Positions 17,874 through 26,539 of a DNA stretch of 64,000 nucleotides are shown one piece after another; within the stretch, counting starts at the first letter, position 1; every line of letters begins with the position of its first letter. A program made the translations under genes and the position numbers. The notes below the pieces were generated by a model. The model did no database searches. It saw only the letters and a program-made list of their open reading frames with translations, and had not been told where the DNA came from. Source of the DNA: Jiella pacifica (GTDB lineage: Bacteria > Pseudomonadota > Alphaproteobacteria > Rhizobiales > Rhizobiaceae); contig NZ_JAAAMG010000005.1 of the NCBI RefSeq assembly GCF_010500815.1, positions 124,001 through 188,000 of the forward strand, given 5' to 3'.

Positions 17874-18386
17874 TTACTTGGCCGGCCAGGCATAGGCGAT
17901 CTTGCGCAGCGCCATGTCGTTGAAGCGCTCCTCGCCTTCGGCGATCACCACGCCGCCGAGCCGTTCGTAGAAGCCCGTGGCCAGCGAATTGTCGGCGAGC
18001 GCCCAGACGGCGTGGCTCGCGAGGTTCCGCTCGCGCAGGAGTTTCTGGCTGGCGCAAAAAAGGCGCCGGCCGAAACCGACGCCCTGATGGGAGGGCTTCA
18101 GGTAGAGTTCGTAGATCTCGCCGTCGACCGCGAGGGCCTTCGTCCGGTTCGGGCCCATGGTGGCGTAGCCGACCGTCTCGCCGCAAAATTCCACGACGAG
18201 AATGCCGGCGCCGTTCTGCACGGCGCGTTGCCACCAGCCGGATTGCCGGCGCTGAAGGATCGAAGTCAGGCAGCCGTGGGGAATGAGGCCGGCATAAGCG
18301 CCCCGCCAGGCCGATTCGTGGACATTCGCAAGGGCGGCAGCGTCCCTCGTTTCGGCAAATCGAATGGCGGTTGTGATCGTCGGCAT
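17874..18386 (-). CDS. GNAT family N-acetyltransferase
   Basis: The 170-residue single-domain GCN5-type acetyltransferase has the acetyl-CoA pyrophosphate loop HQGVGFGRRLF (Q-x-x-G-x-G) after the strand EIYELYLKP, and ALADNSLATGFYERLGG as motif B. The N-terminal IRFAETRDAAALANVHESAWRGAYAGLIP is typical of the subgroup. Substrate is not predictable. The gene is convergent with purD, and its promoter lies in a roughly 150-base gap shared with no other rightward gene. Confidence 0.85.
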   Translation of the reverse strand: MPTITTAIRFAETRDAAALANVHESAWRGAYAGLIPHGCLTSILQRRQSGWWQRAVQNGAGILVVEFCGETVGYATMGPNRTKALAVDGEIYELYLKPSHQGVGFGRRLFCASQKLLRERNLASHAVWALADNSLATGFYERLGGVVIAEGEERFNDMALRKIAYAWPAK

Positions 18387-18545
18387 CGCTTTTCAACTCC
18401 CGAGATCCGATTCCGATCCACGAAGCTTAAAATTTTTCTACCGGACTGACAAAAAACCGTCGCACGACCTCTCCCGGCCGCGGTGATTCAACGGCGGCAT
18501 CGACATGTCCGCTTTCGTCCGGGGCCTGGCGCGGATCTCGCAATG

Positions 18546-18926
18546 CTAGCGCCGTCCGAGCACACCTTCTGCCAGGGCCTTCTGGATGCCGGCGATGTTC
18601 GAGCGCCGCGACAATTCACGGGTGAACGGTGGCTGGCCGCTCACCCAGATCGTCATTTCGGAATCGGCGTCGAACGTGCCCGCCGTCTCGATCGAAAAGG
18701 TGGTGATCGCCCGATAGGGGATCGACTGGATCGTCCGCTTGCGGCCCGTCATGCCCTGCTTGTCGACGATGATCAGCCTGAGATCGGTGAAGACGAGCAT
18801 GTCGCGCACGACCGCGAAGGCGAGGACGATCTCCTCGCCGTCGATCATGATCGGTGCGAGCTCGGCGTGAACTTCGTTCACGTCGACGTCGCTGGTCAGG
18901 CCCATCAGGCCGGATAGAAGTCCCAT
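18546..18926 (-). CDS. PH domain-containing protein (bacterial PH fold)
   Basis: The 126-residue cytoplasmic protein matches the bacterial pleckstrin-homology family by the pattern GEEIVLAFAVVRDMLVFTDLRLIIVDKQGMTGRKRTIQSIPYRAI and by FDADSEMTIWV, a ring of short strands closed by a C-terminal helix. Such small PH proteins form oligomeric rings; their cellular role is largely unknown. The gene is monocistronic, divergent from sgaA across a gap of about 230 bases containing A/T-rich patches. Confidence 0.82.
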   Translation of the reverse strand: MGLLSGLMGLTSDVDVNEVHAELAPIMIDGEEIVLAFAVVRDMLVFTDLRLIIVDKQGMTGRKRTIQSIPYRAITTFSIETAGTFDADSEMTIWVSGQPPFTRELSRRSNIAGIQKALAEGVLGRR

Positions 18927-19158
18927 CGCCGCTGCTTTCTCTTGGTGTTTCCGTCACGGCCGACGCTCGCCGGAACCGTCCCGGCGCAGATAAGGCGAAA
19001 GGGGCAAAAAAAATTCTCGAGACATCCATAAGTTTTTCTATCTCTGGCGGTGAGAAAATAAAAGTTTCATTTATCCTCCGCCTCGCTACCATCGCCGCAA
19101 AAATCCGGGCGCCATGGGTGCCCGAGGACGCCGTGTGCGGCGCGACAGGGAGGACGAC

Positions 19159-20367
19159 GTGAAACACGGCATCAGACAGCTTTTCATTCCGGGACCGACG
19201 AACGTGCCGGACCGGGTGCGGCGCGCCATGAACGTGCCGATGGAGGATCAGCGCTCGCCGGACCTGCCGGAGCTGACGCTGGGCCTCTTTGGCGACCTGA
19301 AGCGCGCCTTCAGAAACGAGAGCGGACGGGTGTTCATGTTCCCCTCTTCGGGCACCGGCGCCTGGGAAGCGGCGATCCAGAACACCCTCGCCAGCGGCGA
19401 CAAGGTGCTGATGGCGCGCTTCGGCCAGTTCTCCCATCTGTGGGTGGAGATGGCCCAGCGTCTCGGCCTCGACGTCGAAGTCATCGACGTCGAATGGGGC
19501 AAGGGCGTCCCCCTCGACGCCTATGAGGCGCGGATCGCCGCCGACGCCGACCACGAGATCCGCGCTGTCTTCGTCACCCACAACGAGACGGCCACGGGCG
19601 TCACCTCCGACATTGCCGGGGTGCGCAAGGTTCTCGACGCCCATTCCCACCCGGCCCTCTTGTTCGTCGACGGCGTCTCGTCGATCGCCTCGATCGAGTT
19701 TCGGCAGGACGAATGGGGCGTCGACCTCGCCGTCGCCGGCTCGCAAAAGGGTTTCATGCTGCCGGCCGGCTTGTCGTTCCTCTCGGTCTCGGAAAAGGCG
19801 CTCGCCGCGAACCATGACAATCGGCCGAAGATGGCCCGCAGCTATTTCGCCTTCGCCGACCAGATCGCCATGAACGATCAGGGCTACTTCCCCTACACGC
19901 CGCCGACGCAGTTCTTCCATGGCCTGCGCGCCGCCCTCGACATGCTGTTCGAGGAGGGTCTGGAGAACGTCTTCGCCCGGCATCACCGCCTTGCCGAAGG
20001 CGTTCGCCGCGGCATCCAGGGCCTCGGCCTGAAGCTCGTCGCCGCCGGGCCGCAATGGTATTCCGACACTGTCTCGGCGATCTACGTGCCCGAGGGTGTC
20101 GACGCCAACCGGGTGATCAAGATCGCCTACGAGCGCTACGACACCTCCTTCGGCGGCGGGCTCGCACGGCTGAACGGCAAGGTCTTCCGGATCGGCCATC
20201 TCGGCGATCTCAACGCGGTGATGTGCCTTTCAGCCCTCGCTGCGGCGGAGATCTCGCTCGCCGATGCCGGCGCGAAGATCACCCCCGGCGCCGGCGTCGC
20301 GGCAGCTCATGCGTATTTCCGTGAGGCGGACGCGCCGGTGCTGGTCGAGCGCCAGGCTGCCGAATAG
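19159..20367 (+). CDS. sgaA: Serine-glyoxylate aminotransferase
   Basis: The class V PLP aminotransferase has 402 residues, the usual SgaA length. It opens with FIPGPTNVPDRVRRAMN, carries FPSSGTGAWEAAIQNTL, VDGVSSIASIEF and the PLP lysine in AGSQKGFMLPAGL, and ends with FRIGHLGDLN. It converts serine and glyoxylate to hydroxypyruvate and glycine, a step of the methylotrophic serine cycle and of glyoxylate disposal. The GTG start has GGGAGG six bases upstream. It is convergent with the pqq operon; no other serine-cycle gene is in the window. Confidence 0.92.
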   Translation: MKHGIRQLFIPGPTNVPDRVRRAMNVPMEDQRSPDLPELTLGLFGDLKRAFRNESGRVFMFPSSGTGAWEAAIQNTLASGDKVLMARFGQFSHLWVEMAQRLGLDVEVIDVEWGKGVPLDAYEARIAADADHEIRAVFVTHNETATGVTSDIAGVRKVLDAHSHPALLFVDGVSSIASIEFRQDEWGVDLAVAGSQKGFMLPAGLSFLSVSEKALAANHDNRPKMARSYFAFADQIAMNDQGYFPYTPPTQFFHGLRAALDMLFEEGLENVFARHHRLAEGVRRGIQGLGLKLVAAGPQWYSDTVSAIYVPEGVDANRVIKIAYERYDTSFGGGLARLNGKVFRIGHLGDLNAVMCLSALAAAEISLADAGAKITPGAGVAAAHAYFREADAPVLVERQAAE

Positions 20368-20384
20368 TCACCAGGCGGAAGCCC

Positions 20385-21521
20385 TTACCCCGCACGAAAA
20401 CCGCGATAGGTGGCGGCGCCCGGCTCGGCAACGGCCGACTCGGTCGTCGCCATTGTCCCGATGCTGTCGTGCAGCGGCGACTTGATGCAGACCGGGTCGG
20501 TGTTCGCCGCATCGCCCGTCAGTGCCAGGGCCTGACACCGGCAGCCGCCGAAATCGACATGCTTGCGCTCGCAGGACAGGCAGGGCTCCTTCATCCAGCT
20601 CGTGCCCCGATAGGCCGTGAAGGCGGGGCCGTCGTACCAGGTCTCGGCCAGAGAGTGGTCGCGGACGTTCCAGAAGTCGAGATGGGTGATCGTCTCGGCG
20701 GCGTGGCAGGGCAGCACCTTGCCGGATGGCGTGACCGAGAAGGTGCGGGTTCCCCAGCCGCCATTGCAGAGTTTCGGATAGCGGGCGTAGTAGTCGGGGA
20801 ACACCGCGTCGATGACCAGCGTACCCTTGAGCCTCGCGCGGGCCGTCTCGACCTCCTCGATGGTCCGGTCGACGTCCTCGCGGACCGGCATCAGCTGCGC
20901 CCGGTTCTTCAGCGCCCATCCGTAATATTGCGTGTGGGCGATCTCCAGGCGCTTGGCGCCGAACTCCACCGCCTTTTCGATCATCTCCGGCACCTGATGG
21001 ATGTTCATCCGGTGGATGACGGCGTTCAACGTCAGCGGTACGCCCCGCTCGACCACGGCCCGGGCGAAGGCCCGCTTCTTCTCATAGCCGCCACGATAGC
21101 CGCCGACCCTTTGGGTGATGCCCTCGTCGGCGCCCTGCATCGACAGCTGGATGTGATCGCAGCCGGCCTCGATGAGTGCGTCGAGCTTGGCGTCGTCGAC
21201 GCCGATGCCCGATGTGATGAGGTTGATATAAAGCCCGACCTCGGCGGCGTGGCGGGTCAGTTCGACGATGTCGCGGCGGGCCGTCGGCTCGCCGCCGGAC
21301 ATGTGGAGATGGATGACGCCGAGTTCGGCGGCTTCGCTGAAGACGCGCTTCCAGGTCTCGGTGTCGAGCTCGGCCGACTTCGGATCCAGCTGCAGCGGGT
21401 TCGAGCAATAGGTGCAGCGCAAGGGACAGCGATGGGTGACCTCGGCGAGGAGGCCGAGGGGCGGCTGCGGCTGCGGCGTGACCGCCCTGTCCGGGCGGTC
21501 GAGGAGGATCGTGTCGCTCAT
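20385..21521 (-). CDS. pqqE: PQQ biosynthesis radical SAM protein PqqE
   Basis: PqqE makes the carbon-carbon bond between the Glu and Tyr of PqqA, the first step of pyrroloquinoline quinone synthesis. The 378-residue protein has the radical-SAM cluster motif C32-x3-C36-x2-C39 (RCPLRCTYC) after [14 protein letters not shown] region with cysteines follows, including [35 protein letters not shown]. The start overlaps the pqqD stop (ATGA). It is the last gene of pqqABCDE. Confidence 0.97.
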   Translation of the reverse strand: MSDTILLDRPDRAVTPQPQPPLGLLAEVTHRCPLRCTYCSNPLQLDPKSAELDTETWKRVFSEAAELGVIHLHMSGGEPTARRDIVELTRHAAEVGLYINLITSGIGVDDAKLDALIEAGCDHIQLSMQGADEGITQRVGGYRGGYEKKRAFARAVVERGVPLTLNAVIHRMNIHQVPEMIEKAVEFGAKRLEIAHTQYYGWALKNRAQLMPVREDVDRTIEEVETARARLKGTLVIDAVFPDYYARYPKLCNGGWGTRTFSVTPSGKVLPCHAAETITHLDFWNVRDHSLAETWYDGPAFTAYRGTSWMKEPCLSCERKHVDFGGCRCQALALTGDAANTDPVCIKSPLHDSIGTMATTESAVAEPGAATYRGFRAG

Positions 21522-21805
21522 AGGGTCACCATCTGCTTGTCGGACAGATCCGTCAGGAGTGCCTCGACATCCGGACGGATCGTCGCCTCGTCGGCGGTGA
21601 ACAACTGGGTCAGTTGACCGAGGATCGCCTTGAACGTCGTCTTGCCGTCGATCCGCTTCAAGATCTCGGTGGCGATCGGATCGGCCTCAAAGATCCGCTC
21701 CGGCCCGAGCAGCACGTAGCGGCCGCGGGCCTTGTCCTCGCGAAATTTCACCCCGCGCGGCAGGGCCGGGACGGTCTCGTCGGCAATGCTCCGGGGCGCC
21801 GCCAT
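21518..21805 (-). CDS. pqqD: PQQ biosynthesis peptide chaperone PqqD
   Basis: The 95-residue RiPP recognition element presents PqqA to PqqE. Family features are [27 protein letters not shown], then [15 protein letters not shown] and a C-terminal helix [12 protein letters not shown]. Here PqqD is a separate protein, whereas in some methylotrophs it is fused to PqqC. It overlaps pqqC upstream and pqqE downstream by four bases each, so translation of the three is coupled. Confidence 0.95.
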   Translation of the reverse strand: MAAPRSIADETVPALPRGVKFREDKARGRYVLLGPERIFEADPIATEILKRIDGKTTFKAILGQLTQLFTADEATIRPDVEALLTDLSDKQMVTL

Positions 21806-22572
21806 CAGGGCGCCTTCCCGCCGCTTTCCGCTTCGCCCGGCCGCCAGGCATCCGGCGGCGTCAGGGCCGGCTCGACATAGGCGTAGTACAACGCATCGAG
21901 CTGCGCCCAGAGCACCTGGCACTTGAAGCGCAGCGCATCCATCACCGCCTCCTGCTTCTCGCGGGTGTCGGCGTGCTCGAGGCAGTAGTTCAGGGCGAAA
22001 TCGCTGTCGCGCTTGGCCTGCACCGGCCGCTTGTCGAAATAGGCCAGCGTGTCCTGCGAGATGAAGTCGTAATGGGCCAGCATGCCCTTGGTCCGCACGC
22101 CGATGACGTTGGGCGAGAACAATTCGGTGAGCGAGGAGGCGATGGCCTCGAGCAGCGAGCGGTCGCGGACGAAATGGACGTAGGCGTCGACCGCAAAGCG
22201 CGTGCCGGCGAGGATGCCGCGGCCGGACATGACGTAGTCCCGGTCGAGGCCGACACCGTCGGTCAGCGCGATCCACTTCTCGATGCCGCCGCGCTCGGTC
22301 TCCGATCCGTCGTGATCGAGAATGCGCTGACGCCATTCGCGGCGCAATTCGACCGTGCCGAGCCGGGCGAGGATGTAGGAATCCTTCACCGGAATGTTCG
22401 CCTGATAGTAATAGCGGTTCAGCGCCCAGGCCTGAACCTGCGGGCGGTTCAGCCGGCCTTCCTGCAACAGAATCTGGAAGGGATGGAGCGAATGGTAGCG
22501 CGTCTCGCCGATCCGGCGCAACGCGGCCTCGAGTTCCGCCCCACTCATCATCTCGGCTCGGGACTTGGTCAT
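21805..22572 (-). CDS. pqqC: Pyrroloquinoline-quinone synthase PqqC
   Basis: The cofactor-free oxidase performs the last ring closure and eight-electron oxidation to PQQ. It has the typical length, 255 residues. Conserved family segments are RYHSLHPFQILLQEGRLNRPQVQAWALNRYYYQANIPVKD, IDHDGSE-like LDHDGSETERGGIEKW and HYDFISQDTLAYFDKR. The ATG overlaps the pqqB stop by four bases and its own stop overlaps the pqqD start, giving strict order pqqB-C-D. Confidence 0.96.
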   Translation of the reverse strand: MTKSRAEMMSGAELEAALRRIGETRYHSLHPFQILLQEGRLNRPQVQAWALNRYYYQANIPVKDSYILARLGTVELRREWRQRILDHDGSETERGGIEKWIALTDGVGLDRDYVMSGRGILAGTRFAVDAYVHFVRDRSLLEAIASSLTELFSPNVIGVRTKGMLAHYDFISQDTLAYFDKRPVQAKRDSDFALNYCLEHADTREKQEAVMDALRFKCQVLWAQLDALYYAYVEPALTPPDAWRPGEAESGGKAP

Positions 22573-23519
22573 AAGGCGATCTCCATCCCGTCATGGGTGA
22601 CCGTCCAGCCGGCGGCTTCGACGGTCGCGCGTTGGTCGGAACCCTGGACGAGAATGGGGTTCGTGTTGTTGATGTGGATATAGGCGCGGCGGGCGATGTC
22701 GAGCCCCTCGAAGGCGTGAAGGCTGCCGCCCTCGCCCGAGATCGGCATGTGGCCCATGCGCCGGCCGGTCTTTTCCCCGACGCCGGCCTGCCGCATCTCG
22801 TCGTCGGCAAAGAGCGTGCCGTCGAAGAGCAGCGCGTCGGCGTCGCGAATGCGCTCCGCGAGCGTTGCCGGCAAATGGGCGCAGCCGGGAATGTAGAAGG
22901 CGGTCTTTCCGTGCGCCGAAAGCTTCACCCCGACGGTCATCTCGCTTTCCTCGCCGACATCGACCTCGCCCCTCTCCATGAACAGCGGCACCTTGCCGGG
23001 CACGGAGAAGATCTCGACGAAGAGGCCCGGCAAAGGCTCGAAGCCGGCGCCGATCGCCACCGGGCGCTTTTCGACGAAGGCCGGATCGAGCACCTGAAAA
23101 ACCGGGCTCTCGGCGATCATGCCGAGAACGCCGGTCGTTCCGTAGAGCGGGAAGCGCTGCTTTTCGCGCAGTGTCAGGAGCCCGGCGATGTGGTCGACGT
23201 CGCCATTGGTTACGAGCACGGCGGAAATTGGCGTCGCCCGCCTTGCCGCGTCATCGGCATGAGCGCTGGGGGCAAGCCGCGGCGAGGTCAGCACCTGTTG
23301 GCGCAGATCCGGCGAGGCATTCAACAAGAGCCAGTTGCGGCCGTCGGCGGATGCGGCGATCGAGGACTGCGAGCGCGCAACGACCCGCTCGTCGCCGGCC
23401 CAGTAGAGCCGGCAGACGTCGCACAGACAGTTCCACTGCGGGTAGCCGCCGCCGGCAGCAGAGCCCAAAACAAAAAGCCGCAGGCGGTGATCCCGCCCGC
23501 GGCCCATATCGACAGTCAT
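22569..23519 (-). CDS. pqqB: PQQ biosynthesis protein PqqB (metallo-beta-lactamase fold hydroxylase)
   Basis: PqqB is the metallo-beta-lactamase-fold protein of PQQ synthesis, now regarded as a tyrosine hydroxylase acting before PqqC. The 316-residue protein has LGSAAGGGYPQWNCLCDVC, including the conserved zinc-binding cysteines. TNGDVDHIAGLL replaces the canonical HxHxDH, and GHMPISGEGGS and HINNTNPIL lie near the end, as in other PqqB proteins. Six bases separate it from pqqA, so both are on one transcript. Confidence 0.95.
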   Translation of the reverse strand: MTVDMGRGRDHRLRLFVLGSAAGGGYPQWNCLCDVCRLYWAGDERVVARSQSSIAASADGRNWLLLNASPDLRQQVLTSPRLAPSAHADDAARRATPISAVLVTNGDVDHIAGLLTLREKQRFPLYGTTGVLGMIAESPVFQVLDPAFVEKRPVAIGAGFEPLPGLFVEIFSVPGKVPLFMERGEVDVGEESEMTVGVKLSAHGKTAFYIPGCAHLPATLAERIRDADALLFDGTLFADDEMRQAGVGEKTGRRMGHMPISGEGGSLHAFEGLDIARRAYIHINNTNPILVQGSDQRATVEAAGWTVTHDGMEIAL

Positions 23520-23525
23520 GGCCGA

Positions 23526-23603
23526 TTAGAATTCGACGGGCATGTAGCCGTTGATTTCCATCGCCATGCAGATTTCGGTGACAACCGGCTTGTTCCAGGC
23601 CAT
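23526..23603 (-). CDS. pqqA: PQQ precursor peptide PqqA
   Basis: The 25-residue ribosomal precursor of PQQ has the signature E16-x3-Y20 (MEINGYMPVEF), the two residues that become the cofactor. The leader MAWNKPVVTEICMA resembles PqqA of other alphaproteobacteria. GGGAG lies eight bases before the ATG. It is first in pqqABCDE, which is the order expected for high expression of the precursor. The operon promoter must lie in the 300 bases upstream. Confidence 0.95.
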   Translation of the reverse strand: MAWNKPVVTEICMAMEINGYMPVEF

Positions 23604-23906
23604 AGCTTGCTCTCCCATTTGCGTTAAGGGCGCCTTCTCTCCTGCGGCGAACCCGCAGAGCAGGCAGCACCCCGCCACTCCCAATATGCCGCTTCACGCG
23701 CGAAGTATAAACCCGGGCAGCGCCGTTTCTTCAGAATCGGGAAGAGTTCCCACAACCCGCCGGTCGCATCCGCCAAAAGCCGCCAAGCCTTTGCCCGGTC
23801 GTGGCCATCGCGGGCGGTCGGGGGTGTGACGGTCTCCTCATCCATCCCCCAACCTCGCCGAGCGGGCGGGACCGGCGCGACAGCTCGTTCGAACGAGCCG
23901 ATGGGT
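23604..23906. promoter_or_regulatory. Region between pqqA and the acid-sugar kinase, pqq promoter
   Basis: The 303 bases separate two leftward operons. They should hold the pqqA promoter and the end of the upstream transcript. A 73-codon leftward frame (23624-23845) spans much of it but has no supporting start signal or family resemblance. No definite promoter boxes or terminator could be picked out. Confidence 0.4.
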
Positions 23907-25271
23907 TCATCCTCGCGCCGTACCCTCCAGCGCATCGACGAAGAGCGAGGGCTGGCCGAGTTGGCCGCCCTTGAGGACGACTTGCAGGCCGTCGAAACCC
24001 GGCTCGGTGCCGTGGCAGCGGCAGACGGGAGCCCCGCGACCGAGGGGGTGGGCGACTTCCAGCGCCAGGACCGGGATGGTCTCGAGCACCCTGCCCGAGG
24101 TGTCGCCGCCGGCAACCACGATGCGCTTCAGATCGAAGGCCGGAACGGCATTCGCAGCGACGAGACCGAGGGTGCGGCCGATGGCGTCCTGGGCAGCCGA
24201 GAAGCTGGCGTCGGTGCCGGCCCGCTCCTTCAGGGCGACGAAGGCCGGGTCGTCGACGGTCTTCGCGGCAAAGACGACGACGCCCTTGCCGGTCGCGAAG
24301 GCAGCCGTCGCCGCATCCATGATGCGGGCGACCTCACCCTCCTGCCGCGCGGCGTCGACCGCGGCCTCGACGTCGAGACGGACCGCGGCGAAGCCGGCCG
24401 CCTCGGCCGCGGCGATCTGCTCGGCGGTGACCGGCGAGCAGCTTCCCGACAGAACCAGCAGGCGATCCACCGCCGCTGCCGGCGGGAAGGTGGGCGCTTC
24501 CGGCGGCAAGACGCCGGTCTCGCGCCAATGGGCGACGAGGGCGTATTGCAGACCGGAGGAAGAGGCGCTGAAGATCCCCTCTCCCGCCCCCTCCCAGACG
24601 AGGCGGCCGGCCTCGCGCTGGGACGCGTCGTCGGCGACGTCGACGAAGGCCACCGCGCGCTCGGCCCGGGCCTTCTCACGCTCGGCCCCTGCTTCGCCCC
24701 GCGCCAGGCTGGCGAGGTCGATACCGAGAATCGTGCGCCCGGTCTGCTCTTTCAGATGCAGGCGCAGATCGCTCTCCCGCATCGGGGTGACCGGATGGCG
24801 GGACATGGTCGGATGGCGATCGATCCGGTAGCGGGTTCCGCCGGCCGCCGCGAACAGATTGCTGAAGACGAGCCAGCGGCCGAGATGCGGCGCCCCGACG
24901 ATGCTCGGCGACCAGTCGGCCGCAACGAACCGGCTGCCGATGTCGATCGCCTTGCCGATGGAGCCGGTCCGCGGCGAGGAATCGAAGGTCGAGCAGACCT
25001 TGTACTGGATGATCCGCGGCGACAGCTTCGCCAGCGCCTCGAAACAGGCGGGGAGATTCTCCTCCATCCATTCCGGCGACTGGGAGCGCGCCGTCCCGGC
25101 AATGCCGACGACGGGGTAGCCTTCAAAACGCGCAAGATCCTCCGCGCTCGGCACCCCGGTGAAGAGGACGGTCGGCAATCCCGCCAGGGCCGTCACCTCC
25201 AAAGCGTCGGTGGACCCGGTGAAATCGTCGCCGTAAAATGCCAGCATCACGTTTCCGGTGGCAATCGTCAT
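23907..25271 (-). CDS. Four-carbon acid sugar kinase family protein (DUF1537)
   Basis: The 454-residue protein belongs to the DUF1537 kinases, which phosphorylate oxidised acid sugars such as 3-oxo-tetronate or 3-oxo-isoapionate (OtnK, DtnK, OiaK). The substrate-side motif FYGDDFTGSTDAL (14-20) is at the N-terminus. The C-terminal nucleotide domain has LSGSCSPVT and VVAGGDTSG. It is the last gene of the TRAP-SDR-RuBisCO-like operon; its ATG overlaps the RuBisCO-like stop. The pairing suggests the kinase product is the RuBisCO-like substrate. The exact sugar acid cannot be decided from sequence. Confidence 0.9.
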   Translation of the reverse strand: MTIATGNVMLAFYGDDFTGSTDALEVTALAGLPTVLFTGVPSAEDLARFEGYPVVGIAGTARSQSPEWMEENLPACFEALAKLSPRIIQYKVCSTFDSSPRTGSIGKAIDIGSRFVAADWSPSIVGAPHLGRWLVFSNLFAAAGGTRYRIDRHPTMSRHPVTPMRESDLRLHLKEQTGRTILGIDLASLARGEAGAEREKARAERAVAFVDVADDASQREAGRLVWEGAGEGIFSASSSGLQYALVAHWRETGVLPPEAPTFPPAAAVDRLLVLSGSCSPVTAEQIAAAEAAGFAAVRLDVEAAVDAARQEGEVARIMDAATAAFATGKGVVVFAAKTVDDPAFVALKERAGTDASFSAAQDAIGRTLGLVAANAVPAFDLKRIVVAGGDTSGRVLETIPVLALEVAHPLGRGAPVCRCHGTEPGFDGLQVVLKGGQLGQPSLFVDALEGTARG

Positions 25272-26539
25272 GAGAACTTCTCCACGGCCTCGGCCAGTTC
25301 GGGGGAGCGTTTGGCGGCTTCGCCGAGGGGAATTCCGGCGCTCGCGGCATCGAAGGCTTGCCTGAGGGACCTGACACCGGCGGCGATCCCCCTCGGATGG
25401 GCGACGATGCCCCCGCCGGCGCAGAAGATGAAGTCGCTCGAATCGAGGCGCGCCAGAGTGGGCTCGGCCTGCATCACCGTCTGGCCGGAGGAGAACACCG
25501 GCATGACGACGTTCCGATGGCTTTTCGTCATCGGCGTCAGGCAGGCCCGCGCGGAGGCGACGACGCTGTCGTCGGGTTCCCAGAACTTGTTGGCAATGCC
25601 GTTTACATGCATGTGGTCGACACCGGCAAGCCGCCAGATCTTCTGCCAGGCGACGTAGGAGAAGCCATTGTCCACTGACCGGCCGAGATAGCCCCAGCCA
25701 TTGCGGTGGGCATGGATCGGCAGCCGAGCATGGCGCCGCAGGGCGGTGACCCCGGCCGGCCCGACCCCGTTGAGGCTGACCATCACGCAGCTTCCGCCGA
25801 GCTCGGCGACGAGATCGTGGCGCCGCAGCATCTCGTCGATCTCGCCCGTCAGATTGAAAGCGACCATGACGGTCCGGCCGGTTCGCGCCTCGTGGCGCCG
25901 GACCACGTCGAGCACCCGCTTCACGCGCTCGTCGAACGGGCAGCCAGGCCCGTCCGCCTGCAGCTCGTCGTCCTTGACGAAGTCGATGCCGCCCTCGCAG
26001 AGCTGGTCGACGACGGCCGCCGTCTCCGCCGGATCGAGCCCGACGGAGGGCTTGACGATGGTGCCGATCAGGGGACCCTCCGCGACGCCGGCAAGGCGCC
26101 GCGTACCCGCGACGCCGAAGGCCGGCCCGGGATAGGCGGCGTAGAATTCGGCCGGCACGGCGAAGTCGAGCAGCTTCAGCCCGGCAACGTCACGCAGCTC
26201 GTAGAGATTGCCGGCAAGGGCGGCGAGAAGGTTTGGCAGCGAGGCGCCGAGATTGGCGAAGGGCCAGGACAGCTCCATCTCGTAGCTGGCCAACGCGCCG
26301 GGCGATGCACCGGGAAGCGGCGGCAGACCACCATCCTCGACCGGGGCCAGCCGCTCGACACGCGCGGCTGAGCGCTGCTTGAGCGCCTCGCTCTCGCCGG
26401 GAACTGGAAGAAACGTGCCAGATGATTGCTCACCGGCGACGATGGCCGCGACCTTGTCCGCATCGCCCGCAGTGCGCAGAAGATAGGTGGCGCGGATGCG
26501 CCCCGGCCCGGCGGCCGGGGCCTCGGCGGCGACGTTCAC
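25268..26539 (-). CDS. RuBisCO-like protein (form IV), probable acid-sugar phosphate enzyme
   Basis: The 423-residue protein has the RuBisCO large-subunit fold. K163 in TIVKPSVGLDP corresponds to the first active-site lysine. The metal/carbamate motif IDFVKDDE (185-192) is intact. HAHRNGWGY, HVNGIANKFW (with K318 near loop 6) and AGGGIVAHP follow. Sequence differences from true RuBisCO and the kinase/TRAP context indicate a RuBisCO-like protein, of which OiaX (3-oxo-isoapionate-4-phosphate decarboxylase) is a characterised relative. The GTG start overlaps the SDR stop (GTGA), with GGGAGG upstream. The reaction is inferred. Confidence 0.88.
   Translation of the reverse strand: MNVAAEAPAAGPGRIRATYLLRTAGDADKVAAIVAGEQSSGTFLPVPGESEALKQRSAARVERLAPVEDGGLPPLPGASPGALASYEMELSWPFANLGASLPNLLAALAGNLYELRDVAGLKLLDFAVPAEFYAAYPGPAFGVAGTRRLAGVAEGPLIGTIVKPSVGLDPAETAAVVDQLCEGGIDFVKDDELQADGPGCPFDERVKRVLDVVRRHEARTGRTVMVAFNLTGEIDEMLRRHDLVAELGGSCVMVSLNGVGPAGVTALRRHARLPIHAHRNGWGYLGRSVDNGFSYVAWQKIWRLAGVDHMHVNGIANKFWEPDDSVVASARACLTPMTKSHRNVVMPVFSSGQTVMQAEPTLARLDSSDFIFCAGGGIVAHPRGIAAGVRSLRQAFDAASAGIPLGEAAKRSPELAEAVEKFS

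Noticed and set aside
23624-23845. Leftward 73-codon frame between pqqA and the kinase gene
   Set aside because: It has some Trp/Tyr content and an ATG but lacks a ribosome-binding site and any recognisable family, and it occupies the only space for the pqq promoter.
23826-25658. Rightward 610-codon open frame opposite the acid-sugar kinase and RuBisCO-like genes
   Set aside because: Composition is that of a shadow frame, and the opposing strand carries clear kinase and RuBisCO-like motifs with coupled starts.
25268-26539. Interpretation of the RuBisCO-like gene as true RuBisCO for CO2 fixation
   Set aside because: There is no small subunit, phosphoribulokinase or CbbR nearby, the protein is shorter and divergent around the active site, and the neighbours are an acid-sugar kinase and TRAP transporter.
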